Positions 33,480-42,066 of a stretch of 64,000 nucleotides of DNA are shown piece by piece (within the stretch, counting starts at the first letter, position 1; each line of letters opens with the position of its first letter). The position numbers and the translations under genes are program-made. This DNA comes from Natronomonas sp. CBA1123. Lineage in GTDB: Archaea; Halobacteriota; Halobacteria; Halobacteriales; Haloarculaceae. The stretch covers positions 1-64,000 of the forward strand of contig NZ_WPCC01000002.1 of assembly GCF_009741925.1 (NCBI RefSeq). Reading direction: 5' to 3'. Below the pieces are notes generated by a model. That model made no database searches, was not told the DNA's origin, and saw only the letters and a list, made by a program, of their open reading frames with translations.

Positions 33480-33875
33480 TTAGAGCGTTCTCTCGTCGTA
33501 CTGTTCTTTCATATTGGGCCAAATCTTGTACAGGAGTGTGTCCGGTTCGATTCCCCAATCGTCTATGTAGTCTAGGGTCCACTCGACGCCATCCGTCGCT
33601 GGGCCGTGTTCGTATTCGATATCGCCGTCTTCCGTGAGATCCATGTCCTCAAGCGGCTGGAAGTCATTGGTTTCGTTGAACCGCCATGACGGGGCATTTT
33701 GCGTCAGTTTCATGAGTTCGCCTTTGTGTAGCAGCTCTCTCTTGTAGTACAGGTTGGTGGCTTCGGCGAAGTCACCATCCTTGTGGCCGATCTTCCACAC
33801 TATTTTCCGGTCGCCTTGTTCAGCAATCCGTGCTGCTAAGATGTACCCCTCGCCTTCAAATTCGAGGGCGGTCAT
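33480..33875 (-). CDS. Hypothetical protein, 131 aa
   Basis: The protein starts MTALEFEGEGYILAARIAEQ. A C-terminal segment reads VEWTLDYIDDWGIEPDTLLY. No domain, signal or membrane segment was recognised. It lies 54 bases upstream of the metallophosphoesterase on the same strand and could be co-transcribed with it. Its acidic composition matches the host. The 217 bases on its right (33876-34092) contain only an AT-rich stretch. Confidence 0.6.
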   Translation of the reverse strand: MTALEFEGEGYILAARIAEQGDRKIVWKIGHKDGDFAEATNLYYKRELLHKGELMKLTQNAPSWRFNETNDFQPLEDMDLTEDGDIEYEHGPATDGVEWTLDYIDDWGIEPDTLLYKIWPNMKEQYDERTL

Positions 33876-34092
33876 GATTTCCGACTGAATTGGTTTATTA
33901 TGCGAGTCGTCGCCGGCGTCGTTCGACTTTTCGACTATTACGAAAAATCAGCCGATAGACGTTCTGATAAGGGCTTTTTCACTAAGTGTAAAAATCTTCT
34001 CAACCCGATTGGCAACTGATTGTAGCCGGTGGTTCTGTTGAAAGTCTCGGAATCTGATAATACTGGTGTGCTGAATACAGGGCGCAAGTCGG

Positions 34093-36126
34093 TCATTCAA
34101 CTTCTGAGGGTCGAATATCGGCCTTGGGTCGGCGGACAGCGGCATCCAAATTCCATCGTTTCTGTGCGAATTCGACGATATCGTCGAGTCGCTCCTCAAT
34201 CTGGGTTTGGCCCCACTCGTCGTACGTCCGCGCTATTGCTCGGGTCATGGTGAAATCAGAATTCAGATACCCCGATTCCCCCTCATCAATCCGGTCTTTC
34301 TTCTCGTGGTAGGGTCGATTCTTCCACGAAGAATTCCGTGGCCCAGTCGTCAGCGTTAGATTTCCGAGACTGTTTTTGATCTCCTCGTGAATTTCTGCCT
34401 CTGATTCCGAGAGTTGTAACTTGCTCGTATCTTGTGGCCAGATGTGGTCTAACGTATAGTCGTTCCCCGCGTTTTCGGCGGCCTGCTGGATGTTCGTTTC
34501 ACCACCACCGCCGTCCCTATGTCGGAGATAGAGTTCATACGAAAACAGGAGATACCGGAGGTCCTTGTACCGGATTCGTTCGTAGGCATTCGGATTGCGT
34601 AGCAGTGACTCGAAGTCGTTCTGCTTCGACCGGATACGCTTTTTGAGTTTCCCAATCATCCAGTCGGCACTCGGATCGCCAGTAGCGATATCGTTCGCTA
34701 GCGTGTAGAACGTCCCACGACCGGTGTCGGACCGGCTGACGGTTGTGTAGATTCTAAACGAAGCGACTTCGATCAACTGAAGGATTTCATGTAGTGAATC
34801 ACGCGAAAGGTCGCCATCCACATGTTCGTCCCAGATAGTCAGCAACAGCGGGTAGAAGTTCCCAAGCCGATCCAGAGCAAATATTTTCTGTAACTCCCAG
34901 TTAAGTGCCGGGTCATAGTCGCCAGAACTCCCATACGACCCAATCGTCTCCATATGAGAGTAATATCGCGTGAGGCTGTCCGTGTATTCGTCAATCTCCT
35001 CGATACAATCTCGCGGGTAGTCCTCGTAGAGGTCGGGACGCTTTCCGGTGCGGAGGTTGGTAAAATGCCACTTGATTGCGCCTAGGTAGACCGGCGCGCC
35101 GGAGCGGAGCGTCTTGTTCCGCCGTGTGGTTTCCGATCGGAGGTAGCTGGCGTTGAGAGACCGGTCGATGTTCGATATGTAATGATAGCGCTGAATCTGG
35201 TCCTCGCTGAGGTCAGCAACTCGGTCAGTCTCGGAGATGTCCTGCATCCATCGATAAATCTGCCCGAATCGCTGTTGGACGGTATCAATAGAGAAGGTAA
35301 GAGGATCTACCGGTGAGTCAGCAACATACACGCTATGCATCAAGAAGCTCTTTGTCTTATCCAGGTTACTTAGGCCGATTCCCCGATCGTTGACTGACTC
35401 GAATATCAGTGTCGCTTCCTCGGGCTTATCGACAGTGTACACGATCAATCGAAGCGATTGAATCGTCCTAAGAAGTGCCGTGAGTTCGTGTAGGAACTCT
35501 TCCAGTGAAGATTCTGTCTGTCTCTGTTCGAGCGCCTCACGATAATATCGGTAGGCATCAATCAACCGCCTTTGTGATGGCGTTCGAACCGCCGTTTCAT
35601 CGACGTCCTCCTTGAGAACGCTTCGGAAGACCTCATCGTCGTCATCCTGAAGATGGAGTTTAAACTGGTTCTGGCTCCTGACTTCCCGGATCCGCTGATC
35701 GATAACAAACCGCCGCCTGTGCTCCTCAGCTGGAATCGCATCATAGAGTTTCCTCGCTTCTACAGAGAGTTCTGTTTCATCAATATTCGCGTAGACGGAT
35801 CCAATCGCACGGACCAGTAAGACGAGTGTCGTGAGCCGCTGTTGCCCGTCGACGATTCCATAGCCACGATAGTTCGGTGTATCGTCCGCCGTTTGGACAG
35901 AGCGCTGCTCGGCTCTGCAGATGACTGTCCCCAAATAGTGACCCTTGTCTGTATCGAGGATATTATACAAGTCTTGCCACAGGTCGGACCACTCGGACTG
36001 TTCCCATGAGTAGAACCGCTGATAGTCGGGTATATGGAAAACACTCCCATCAAACAGTTCACCGACGGTATAATCCGTGTTCTCAAGCTTCTCCGTAGTT
36101 TCGCCACCAGCCGACCCAGACGCCAT
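34093..36126 (-). CDS. DUF262/DUF1524 (GmrSD-like) protein
   Basis: The 677-residue protein has an N-terminal DUF262 (ParB/sulfiredoxin-fold) NTPase domain with FHIPDYQRFYSWE (about residue 30) and IVDGQQRLTTLVLL (about 88-101), and a C-terminal DUF1524 HNH-type nuclease domain with YTLDHIWPQDTSKL (about 557) and NSLGNLTLTTGPRNSSW (about 585). The single-chain fusion is typical of GmrSD type IV restriction enzymes, which cut modified phage DNA. A ParB-like protein (DpdB) also assists DpdA in the bacterial 7-deazaguanine system, so this protein could play either part. I chose the ATG at 36126, about 26 bases downstream of a TATA element. Confidence 0.88.
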   Translation of the reverse strand: MASGSAGGETTEKLENTDYTVGELFDGSVFHIPDYQRFYSWEQSEWSDLWQDLYNILDTDKGHYLGTVICRAEQRSVQTADDTPNYRGYGIVDGQQRLTTLVLLVRAIGSVYANIDETELSVEARKLYDAIPAEEHRRRFVIDQRIREVRSQNQFKLHLQDDDDEVFRSVLKEDVDETAVRTPSQRRLIDAYRYYREALEQRQTESSLEEFLHELTALLRTIQSLRLIVYTVDKPEEATLIFESVNDRGIGLSNLDKTKSFLMHSVYVADSPVDPLTFSIDTVQQRFGQIYRWMQDISETDRVADLSEDQIQRYHYISNIDRSLNASYLRSETTRRNKTLRSGAPVYLGAIKWHFTNLRTGKRPDLYEDYPRDCIEEIDEYTDSLTRYYSHMETIGSYGSSGDYDPALNWELQKIFALDRLGNFYPLLLTIWDEHVDGDLSRDSLHEILQLIEVASFRIYTTVSRSDTGRGTFYTLANDIATGDPSADWMIGKLKKRIRSKQNDFESLLRNPNAYERIRYKDLRYLLFSYELYLRHRDGGGGETNIQQAAENAGNDYTLDHIWPQDTSKLQLSESEAEIHEEIKNSLGNLTLTTGPRNSSWKNRPYHEKKDRIDEGESGYLNSDFTMTRAIARTYDEWGQTQIEERLDDIVEFAQKRWNLDAAVRRPKADIRPSEVE

Positions 36127-36130
36127 AACA

Positions 36131-36163
36131 ACCAAGACATTTCGACTAAATTAAAACTTGGTC
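36131..36163 (-). promoter_or_regulatory. Promoter of the DUF262 gene flanked by CTTGGT half-sites
   Basis: On the minus strand a TATA-like AGTTTTAATTTAG (about 36147-36159) lies about 26 bases before the ATG at 36126. ACCAAG (36131-36136) and ACTTGGTC (36156-36163) form inverted half-sites around it. The eight-base ACTTGGTC is identical to one arm of the operator at 40060-40077, which suggests the same regulator acts on both. Confidence 0.45.
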
Positions 36164-36228
36164 ATCATCGCTATGGTGAATCTCCTCGGCGATAGCGGCA
36201 GACTGCTCACATTCCCGTCAATCACCTC

Positions 36229-36336
36229 CTATTCCTGCTCCAGCCAGCGAACCACGATACCCCGCCACTCCGTATCGACGCTGAGCAAGGCCTGTAAGTA
36301 GGCACGTGTCTCGCTCCCGGGCGTGGCTTGCTGAAC
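36229..36336 (-). pseudogene. Short gene tail remnant
   Basis: In the 316-base gap between the DUF262 gene and the next minus-strand gene, one frame reads ATPGSETRAYLQALLSVDTE and ends VVRWLEQE before TAG (36229-36231). It is preceded by a stop and has no start codon, so it looks like the end of a lost gene. No family was recognised. The rest of the gap holds nothing that I recognise. Confidence 0.35.
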
Positions 36337-36451
36337 TCAACCTCTCTATTCAGCATGACCACTGAAACCCATCAACAACGAAGAATCTCAACAAGGTCCA
36401 ATCAGTCTGAGATGACACAGTCGAAAAAGAGGAATCTCTGCACTACGGACG

Positions 36452-36727
36452 TCACTCACAGTAGCAGTGTACCGGCCCATGATTGAATTCGTTCTCGCTC
36501 GCGTCGATTTCACAAGTGAACGTTTCGCCGGTGGGATACATGATGAACCGATCCTCTTCGACGTTTTCGACACGCTCGATGTCTTCGACGTCCCAGTCGG
36601 CGTCTTCGACGCCGTTCCAAGTGTAGTAGTCCTCCTCGCCTCTGACAGCGAACTCCAGCGTGCCGTTTCCGCTACCGAGGATGTGCTCAACATCGCGGAG
36701 AATGGTCTTTTGCGAGACGACGGTCAT
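36452..36727 (-). CDS. Hypothetical protein, 91 aa
   Basis: The protein starts MTVVSQKTILRDVEHILGSG and ends with HGPVHCYCE, so it has two terminal cysteines. It is strongly acidic (VEDADWDVEDIERVENVEED). I prefer the ATG at 36727 to one at 36754. It is divergent from the DpdA-like gene, 112 bases away. It may be a small partner protein of the island, but there is no direct evidence. Confidence 0.55.
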   Translation of the reverse strand: MTVVSQKTILRDVEHILGSGNGTLEFAVRGEEDYYTWNGVEDADWDVEDIERVENVEEDRFIMYPTGETFTCEIDASENEFNHGPVHCYCE

Positions 36728-36839
36728 ACGCCTCCCTTGGACGCCCCAGCTCAAATGTGTGTGGGTTCTTCACCAAACCGAACCGTCCAGCAACCTTCAT
36801 ATGGAAATGCCCAGTAGCGATTCGTGGTGAATATCTCTC

Positions 36840-39038
36840 GTGCGGTTCTACGTTCCTGAATGGGATGACAACGTCGATGCGGATTACGACTTCGTCCACG
36901 ACGAGCACTCTTCTCTGAACCCGAGCGAACGGAACCTCTCCTACATCTGGGATATCTTTGACCGGGAGACGACGCCCATCGATGGCGTACTCATCTCGCG
37001 GGAACAAGTAGAAGACACACCCTCGAAGTTCGAACGGATCACGGAAAGCGGCGTGTACGACGCCCCGTTGCTCGACATCCCGGAGTGGCTGCCGACTATC
37101 AGCGACTGTGGCGCGTGGGGCTACAAATCGCTCCCCTTCCCTCCGTACGGGAACGAGGGGATGCTGGAGTTCTACGAGAGACTCGACGTGACCGTGGGCG
37201 TCACCATCGACCACCTCGTACTCGGAAGCGGCCACACCGCGAGACTGTACCTCGACGAACGCGCGTTCCCGGACGGCTTTACGAAATCCGACATCCCTGA
37301 CGCCGTCTCCGAGGAGGTCGATGTGATGACGGACGAATGGCCCGATGAATGGCCCGAATACGTGACGAACTACAACCCGTCCATTTCGAATACTGGAGAT
37401 GTCGAACTGTTCGACCCTGATGTATTCGAGCAACCTCTTTCGGCGCTTCTCTCCGACCTCGAAGCACACCCACACGCGGTCTATCGTGACGACGACATGG
37501 CCTTCCGGTACGATTTGACGTTGACGAACGCCCGCGAGATGAAGGATCTCTACAATCAGGGGGACTACTCGTTTCGACTCATGGTGGCAATCCAGGGTTG
37601 GAACTCTCGCTCATATGCTGATGCCGCCGAACGCGTTCTGGACATGGGGTACCAGTATCTCGGAATCGGCGGCGTCGCCGGGAGCCCCGAAGAGGCAGTC
37701 AAGGACTACGTGACTGCAGTCGGCCGCTCGGTGAAGGACTTCGAGCGCGCTCACGACACTCGAATCGATACACACGTCTTCGGGTTCGCTAAGACGGGGG
37801 CCTTCGACACCATCGGCAAAAGCGGAATGACCAGTTTCGACAGCGCGAGTATGCTGCGGGCCGCCTGGACTGGTGGCGATAACTACCACCTCGATAGCGA
37901 CCAGCGATACGATGCGATTCGTGTCAGGTACCCGCCCAATGGGGCCTCCGTCGAGGAAGCGGTCGAAAAGGCATTACGAGCACAGGAGATGTTGCACGCA
38001 CTCCGTGCCTTCGACGCAGATGAATCGATTTCCCAAGCCCTGACAGGCTGGCATCGGTCTGCCGTTACTGCGCTTGAGAGCCTCGAACCATACCTACGGG
38101 AGCATCGGCACGACAATCGTTTCGACCATTCGACTCTTCGACCCATCAAACAGGCTTTCCGAGATGACTACGAGTACGGTCATGAGGTCAGCGCGAATTT
38201 CAGCGGGAAGTTCCGAGGTGATTTAGCGAAGCTTCTCCGGATGGATAGCCACGAGAATCCGCTTCCCTTTGAGGAATACCAGAAACTTATCTCCCGTGCT
38301 CGGGATGTCTTCGGGGATTGGACTCCCACGAATCTCGAAGAGATTCAACAACGTGAGAAACGTTCCGGGGAATACGGAACCTTCGACCAACTCTGGGTTC
38401 TCGTTGCCAACTATACTGCACATGTCGGTGACGAGAACCTCCGTGACCAATACGAGGAATTACTTCGGCGCGAACCGTGGAACGACTGCGACTGTCGAAT
38501 CTGCGAAGAACACGGTATCGAAGTCGCTATTTTCCGTGGAAACAATCGGAATCGTCGCCGTGGATTCCACAATACGCGGCGCTTCTACGACGAATTCGAA
38601 CGCGACCTTCCGAAAACCGCCATCCTGACGCGTGGAGGTACTGGACTGTCGAACACCGATACCGTGGAGGAGTTCCTCCGTGCTAATCGTTCGGAATTCT
38701 GGAAACAGGTCCACGACCTCCCGGTGGCTGAAATCGGCACGGTCACGGCAAGCGGAATTCACGAATGGTGGGCGGATTCGCCGTCAACCATCTCCTTCGC
38801 TCCACGCTCTATGCGGGAGGCTCTTGAGGAATTCACGCTCCGGTATCAAGAGCTATTTATTGACGGGAGTAGTTGGACGCCGGACGAAGAGTTGATGGAC
38901 GCAGTCCGCGAGGCCGACTGTGAGATCCACGTCATCAATGAACCGGGAGAGCTTCGGACTGCTGTTCTCGAACGACTCGGCTACGAACCGGACTTCGTCC
39001 CCGATTCGACGCTACAGTCCGGACTTACGGAGTACTGA
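36840..39038 (+). CDS. DpdA-like large TGT-fold transglycosylase
   Basis: The 732-residue protein resembles a tRNA-guanine transglycosylase. ISDCGAWGYKS (about residues 87-97) takes the place of the TGT DSGGFQ motif, HVFGFAKTGAFDT (about 311) that of the substrate-site Gly-rich loop, and MTSFDSASMLRAAW (about 330-343) supplies the candidate nucleophile Asp. A CDCRIC motif with a downstream His (about 547-575) matches the TGT zinc site. It is about twice the length of a TGT, as in DpdA, which inserts preQ0 into DNA in place of guanine. It lies 5 kb from the preQ0 operon. An alternative is a divergent archaeosine TGT, but the extra domains and the defence neighbours favour a DNA enzyme. The start is GTG. 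Confidence 0.75.
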   Translation: MRFYVPEWDDNVDADYDFVHDEHSSLNPSERNLSYIWDIFDRETTPIDGVLISREQVEDTPSKFERITESGVYDAPLLDIPEWLPTISDCGAWGYKSLPFPPYGNEGMLEFYERLDVTVGVTIDHLVLGSGHTARLYLDERAFPDGFTKSDIPDAVSEEVDVMTDEWPDEWPEYVTNYNPSISNTGDVELFDPDVFEQPLSALLSDLEAHPHAVYRDDDMAFRYDLTLTNAREMKDLYNQGDYSFRLMVAIQGWNSRSYADAAERVLDMGYQYLGIGGVAGSPEEAVKDYVTAVGRSVKDFERAHDTRIDTHVFGFAKTGAFDTIGKSGMTSFDSASMLRAAWTGGDNYHLDSDQRYDAIRVRYPPNGASVEEAVEKALRAQEMLHALRAFDADESISQALTGWHRSAVTALESLEPYLREHRHDNRFDHSTLRPIKQAFRDDYEYGHEVSANFSGKFRGDLAKLLRMDSHENPLPFEEYQKLISRARDVFGDWTPTNLEEIQQREKRSGEYGTFDQLWVLVANYTAHVGDENLRDQYEELLRREPWNDCDCRICEEHGIEVAIFRGNNRNRRRGFHNTRRFYDEFERDLPKTAILTRGGTGLSNTDTVEEFLRANRSEFWKQVHDLPVAEIGTVTASGIHEWWADSPSTISFAPRSMREALEEFTLRYQELFIDGSSWTPDEELMDAVREADCEIHVINEPGELRTAVLERLGYEPDFVPDSTLQSGLTEY

Positions 39039-39040
39039 AT

Positions 39041-39757
39041 ATGCGTATACTCATCGTCGATCAGTGTTCGAGTGCGAAGAAGTCGAGCGGCCGAAACGAC
39101 CCATTAGATAGGGACACGATCGATGCTGCTCCCCCTGACGAACTCATCGGGATGGAGGGTGCGGAATCGTATCCGGCCGAAGAGTTGTACCAGGGCAGAC
39201 AACAGCAGCGAATCACCGAAGCCAAGCGACTTTTAGAGGACGCCGGTGACGATGTTGATCGGGTCTTCATTAGTGCTGGATTCGGCCTCGTCGGCGACCA
39301 AGAGGAACTCCCGTTGTATGATGTAACGTTCGCGGATATGAGCGCTGCCGAAATCGACGACCGGGCTGAGGCCCTGGAAATTCACGAAGACCTTTGTGAC
39401 CTGACCGTCGGTGGCGATTACGACGTGGTGTTCTTCGCTTTGGGGAGTGATTACTACAGAAGCGCAAAACTGGAGGATCTCCTTCCGGAGGTTTCTAACG
39501 AGACGTTCGTCGTGTTCTTCAATCAGGATGCGTTTGAGGAGGAGTACGATAACGGACTTTCGATAGCAGCACGTACTCCCGAAGCGAAGGCCTACGGGAC
39601 GATTGTTGTCGCCCTGAAAGGAGAATACCTCCGCAATTTCGCCGAACACAGAATGGCAGGTGACGAGGTAGAATCCATCGACGATATCGAAGCCTACTGT
39701 ACGGAGGAAGTTGGTTCGCAGGCAGGCTTGGACGATTACTCGTCCAGCAATTCGTAG
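39041..39757 (+). CDS. YaaA/DUF6884-like protein
   Basis: The 238-residue protein follows the DpdA-like gene after two bases. Motifs YPAEELYQGRQQQRI (about residues 46-60), VFISAGFGLVGDQEELPLYD (about 77-96) and VVFFALGSDYYRSA (about 128) match the DUF6884/YaaA-type fold (pattern: PAxxLYxG, iSAgyGLv, lpxYDxT). Proteins of this fold occur next to or fused to TGT-like enzymes in 7-deazaguanine clusters. It may act on the modified base, for example as the later step that DpdC performs in bacteria. That is a hypothesis. It overlaps the convergent regulator gene by 22 bases. Confidence 0.65.
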   Translation: MRILIVDQCSSAKKSSGRNDPLDRDTIDAAPPDELIGMEGAESYPAEELYQGRQQQRITEAKRLLEDAGDDVDRVFISAGFGLVGDQEELPLYDVTFADMSAAEIDDRAEALEIHEDLCDLTVGGDYDVVFFALGSDYYRSAKLEDLLPEVSNETFVVFFNQDAFEEEYDNGLSIAARTPEAKAYGTIVVALKGEYLRNFAEHRMAGDEVESIDDIEAYCTEEVGSQAGLDDYSSSNS

Positions 39758-40008
39758 ACTTCCTCTACGAGTTCCAAGAGCCGCTCACCGTCAGTAGTTA
39801 TCGAGTATCGCACGTCTCTGGCGTTTTTTTCATTTCGTGTAAGGAGTCCCGCGTGCTCTAACTCTCGGAGCCGCTCCGTGATGACATCACTCGACGTCTC
39901 GAACTCCGCTTCTATTTGGCTGTAGTTCTGTGTCCCCTCCGCGGCGAGATACCGGAGGATTTCGAGGGCCCATTTACGGCATACCACCTCACGAGCGATA
40001 TCGGCCAT
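39736..40008 (-). CDS. Winged-helix regulator (HxlR/MarR-like)
   Basis: A 90-residue single-domain winged helix: REVVCRKWALEILRYLAAEG (about residues 6-25), YSQIEAEFETSSDVITERLRELEHAGLL (about 29-56) and a wing with RDVRYSITTDGERLLELV. It has one Cys (position 10), as in HxlR proteins. It is divergent from the second TGT-like gene, and a perfect palindrome lies between them (40060-40077), so it probably controls that operon, and through the matching half-site perhaps also the DUF262 gene. Confidence 0.85.
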   Translation of the reverse strand: MADIAREVVCRKWALEILRYLAAEGTQNYSQIEAEFETSSDVITERLRELEHAGLLTRNEKNARDVRYSITTDGERLLELVEEVYELLDE

Positions 40009-40059
40009 CTATCCCGGTGCTCGGGGAGTAGTGATTTACAAGCATCGCTCTTCGGATTT

Positions 40060-40086
40060 ACTTGGTCTCGACCAAGTCTTTATTAC
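40060..40086 (+). promoter_or_regulatory. Operator palindrome and TATA of the second TGT operon
   Basis: ACTTGGTC-TC-GACCAAGT (40060-40077) is a perfect inverted repeat with eight-base arms. It is followed at once by a TATA-like CTTTATTACC (40077-40086). The ATG of the TGT-like gene at 40116 is about 30 bases further, so a bound regulator would block the promoter. Confidence 0.7.
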
Positions 40087-40115
40087 CCAGCCCAGCCAAG
40101 CGGAGCGCGTCGCAG

Positions 40116-41150
40116 ATGCTGTATCGACAACGAACGCTGGAGACCCCAAGCGGGCCACTACGGACGCCGACGCTCTTCCCGGTTCGGAACATCGGGAAAC
40201 GATCGTCCGATAACACGCCAGAATACGCGGATTCAATCCCGGATTTGGGTGTGGCGATGGTTAACGCCAGGGCAATCCGGCAACGAGATCCACAGTGGAA
40301 CCGCATTCGGGAGGGGGCAACACTACGAGCGGAGATGGGAGTCCCCAAAGACACCGTCGTGTTCGCCGATAGTGGAGGATTTGACTTCAGCGACGACGAA
40401 GTTGACACTACCCCAGAACGGACGCTCGAAACTCAGCGAGAAATTGGTGCGGATTTGCTGGGTACCGTCGATATCCCGTTGTTGCGGGAAAACCGAGACG
40501 CGGAAAACCAGCGTCGGGTAGAACAGAGCACCCAGTACGCCCTTCAAGCGAGCGATGCGCATGATGGCGAGGGCCTACTCATCGGTAGCGTCCACGGACA
40601 TGACCCCGAGACTGTCAGGAACACCCTGCAGTACCTGGAGCGACACGGTGACTTCGACGGATACGCACTCGGAAGCATGGTTCCGATTCGGACGGACTAC
40701 AAAAAAGTAACAAAGTTGATACTTGCTGCACGACAGGCTACCGACAAGCACCTCCACGTGTACGGACTCGGCGGCATCGTCTATCAACCGCTCCTCCTGT
40801 ACCTCGGTGTCGATAGCTTCGATTCTTCGGCATTCATCCGGAGTGCCGGCAATCGGAACTACTTGCTTCCCGGATTCGGTGGGCAAGAACTCCACACCAT
40901 CGAAGACCTGGAGTATTTGCCCTGTTCGTGTCCGGTCTGTCGTGACCGAACCCTCGACGATATCCGTGAAGACCGCGACTCCCTCACCCAGCACAATCTG
41001 TGGTCGCTGGCCATGGAACTCCGACGGTTCCGCTACATGGTGGCGGCAGGCGAGGACATCGAGGCGTATCTGGACCTCCGGTTCCGGGGCAACGAAGTGA
41101 CCTATCGGGCGTTCAAGCAGGCTAAACAGCAGGTCCGGAGGCTGACCTGA
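40116..41150 (+). CDS. TGT-fold ribosyltransferase-like protein (second paralogue)
   Basis: A 344-residue protein with the TGT hallmarks: TLFPVRNIGKR (about residues 17-27), VVFADSGGFDFSDDE (about 80, catalytic Asp 84), LLGTVDIPLL (about 119), GSVHGHDPETV and GYALGSMVPIRTDY (about 153-200), VYGLGGIVYQ (about 216) and GVDSFDSSAFIRSAGNR (about 231-247, candidate nucleophile Asp 236). The zinc site is CSCPVC with His 18 residues on (about 269-293). It lacks the PUA domain of archaeosine TGTs. In an island that already has a large DpdA-like protein, a second transglycosylase may act with it or on a different target (tRNA or DNA). I chose the ATG at 40116, downstream of the operator. Confidence 0.8.
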   Translation: MLYRQRTLETPSGPLRTPTLFPVRNIGKRSSDNTPEYADSIPDLGVAMVNARAIRQRDPQWNRIREGATLRAEMGVPKDTVVFADSGGFDFSDDEVDTTPERTLETQREIGADLLGTVDIPLLRENRDAENQRRVEQSTQYALQASDAHDGEGLLIGSVHGHDPETVRNTLQYLERHGDFDGYALGSMVPIRTDYKKVTKLILAARQATDKHLHVYGLGGIVYQPLLLYLGVDSFDSSAFIRSAGNRNYLLPGFGGQELHTIEDLEYLPCSCPVCRDRTLDDIREDRDSLTQHNLWSLAMELRRFRYMVAAGEDIEAYLDLRFRGNEVTYRAFKQAKQQVRRLT

Positions 41151-41151
41151 T

Positions 41152-42066
41152 ATGGCCGAAAGCGACGAACGGGCCACCGTTCGGCCTGTCACTCTTGCTC
41201 GCCTCGTCGAGACAGCACACATCTGCTCCGCTGAACCCCGTTCGACTGTCGACATCGAGGAACGACTGGACGTGACCCACCGTCGGGCCAGAGAGACGCT
41301 TCTCGAAGCGCTCCGCATCGACCTTATCGACGAAGATACTGCCCCTGAAGAAGCCGAGTACGAAACGACTCACGTCGGTGAGGAGTTTCTCTCCGCGGTT
41401 CGCTCGGAGGACTGGCCGACTGTTAGCGATGTTCTCGCCGCTCGAAGTCCACACTACGGGGCGTTTCTGGACGTACTTGATGATGTTGCGCCAGCAGCTC
41501 TGAATGCCGTGTTGTCGGAGTTAGAGGTTGCTGAAAAGCATACGCCACGCTCGTATAATCAGACGAGCGTCGAAGTGGTCGGAGACTGGGCTGAGCGTCT
41601 CGGGACTATCCAGCGAAACGCGTTTACCGGGAGTTACTATCCAATCGAACGGGATGAAGTCCCAGCGAACTTCCCCTATGCCCTGCTCGCGGTCTACGAC
41701 GATCTGGAAGAGACCGCCGGTGTCAGCCTTCGGCAACGATACCTTTCGATTCCGGAACTGCGGGAGACATTTTGCGAGCGACACCGCTGCAGACGTGATG
41801 CGTTTGACAGAGCACTTCGGCGGTTAGCCGGCCAGAACGTCGGACAACTCGAACTGTCCGGTGCACCGATGGACACCGGCGCGAAGGATGCGAAACTGGG
41901 AATCAAGGAGATGGAGCTGGGCGGTGACGAAGGGTTGGTCTCAACCACCCAATCGACAGAGCAGGTGATGGCCGGCGTCGAACAGTTCGGCAAACAGTAC
42001 TACTACCTCGCGGTTCACGACCGTAACCTCAGTTACGATTCGACAGAAGACACCTCAGAACCATGA
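41152..42066 (+). CDS. Unknown protein with N-terminal winged helix
   Basis: The 304-residue protein has an N-terminal region (STVDIEERLDVTHRRARETLL, about residues 26-46) that looks like a winged helix, followed by a helical middle and an acidic end. It is one base after the TGT-like gene and overlaps the ATPase gene by four bases, so the three are one operon. It could be a DNA-binding adaptor for the ATPase. No known family was recognised. Confidence 0.65.
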   Translation: MAESDERATVRPVTLARLVETAHICSAEPRSTVDIEERLDVTHRRARETLLEALRIDLIDEDTAPEEAEYETTHVGEEFLSAVRSEDWPTVSDVLAARSPHYGAFLDVLDDVAPAALNAVLSELEVAEKHTPRSYNQTSVEVVGDWAERLGTIQRNAFTGSYYPIERDEVPANFPYALLAVYDDLEETAGVSLRQRYLSIPELRETFCERHRCRRDAFDRALRRLAGQNVGQLELSGAPMDTGAKDAKLGIKEMELGGDEGLVSTTQSTEQVMAGVEQFGKQYYYLAVHDRNLSYDSTEDTSEP

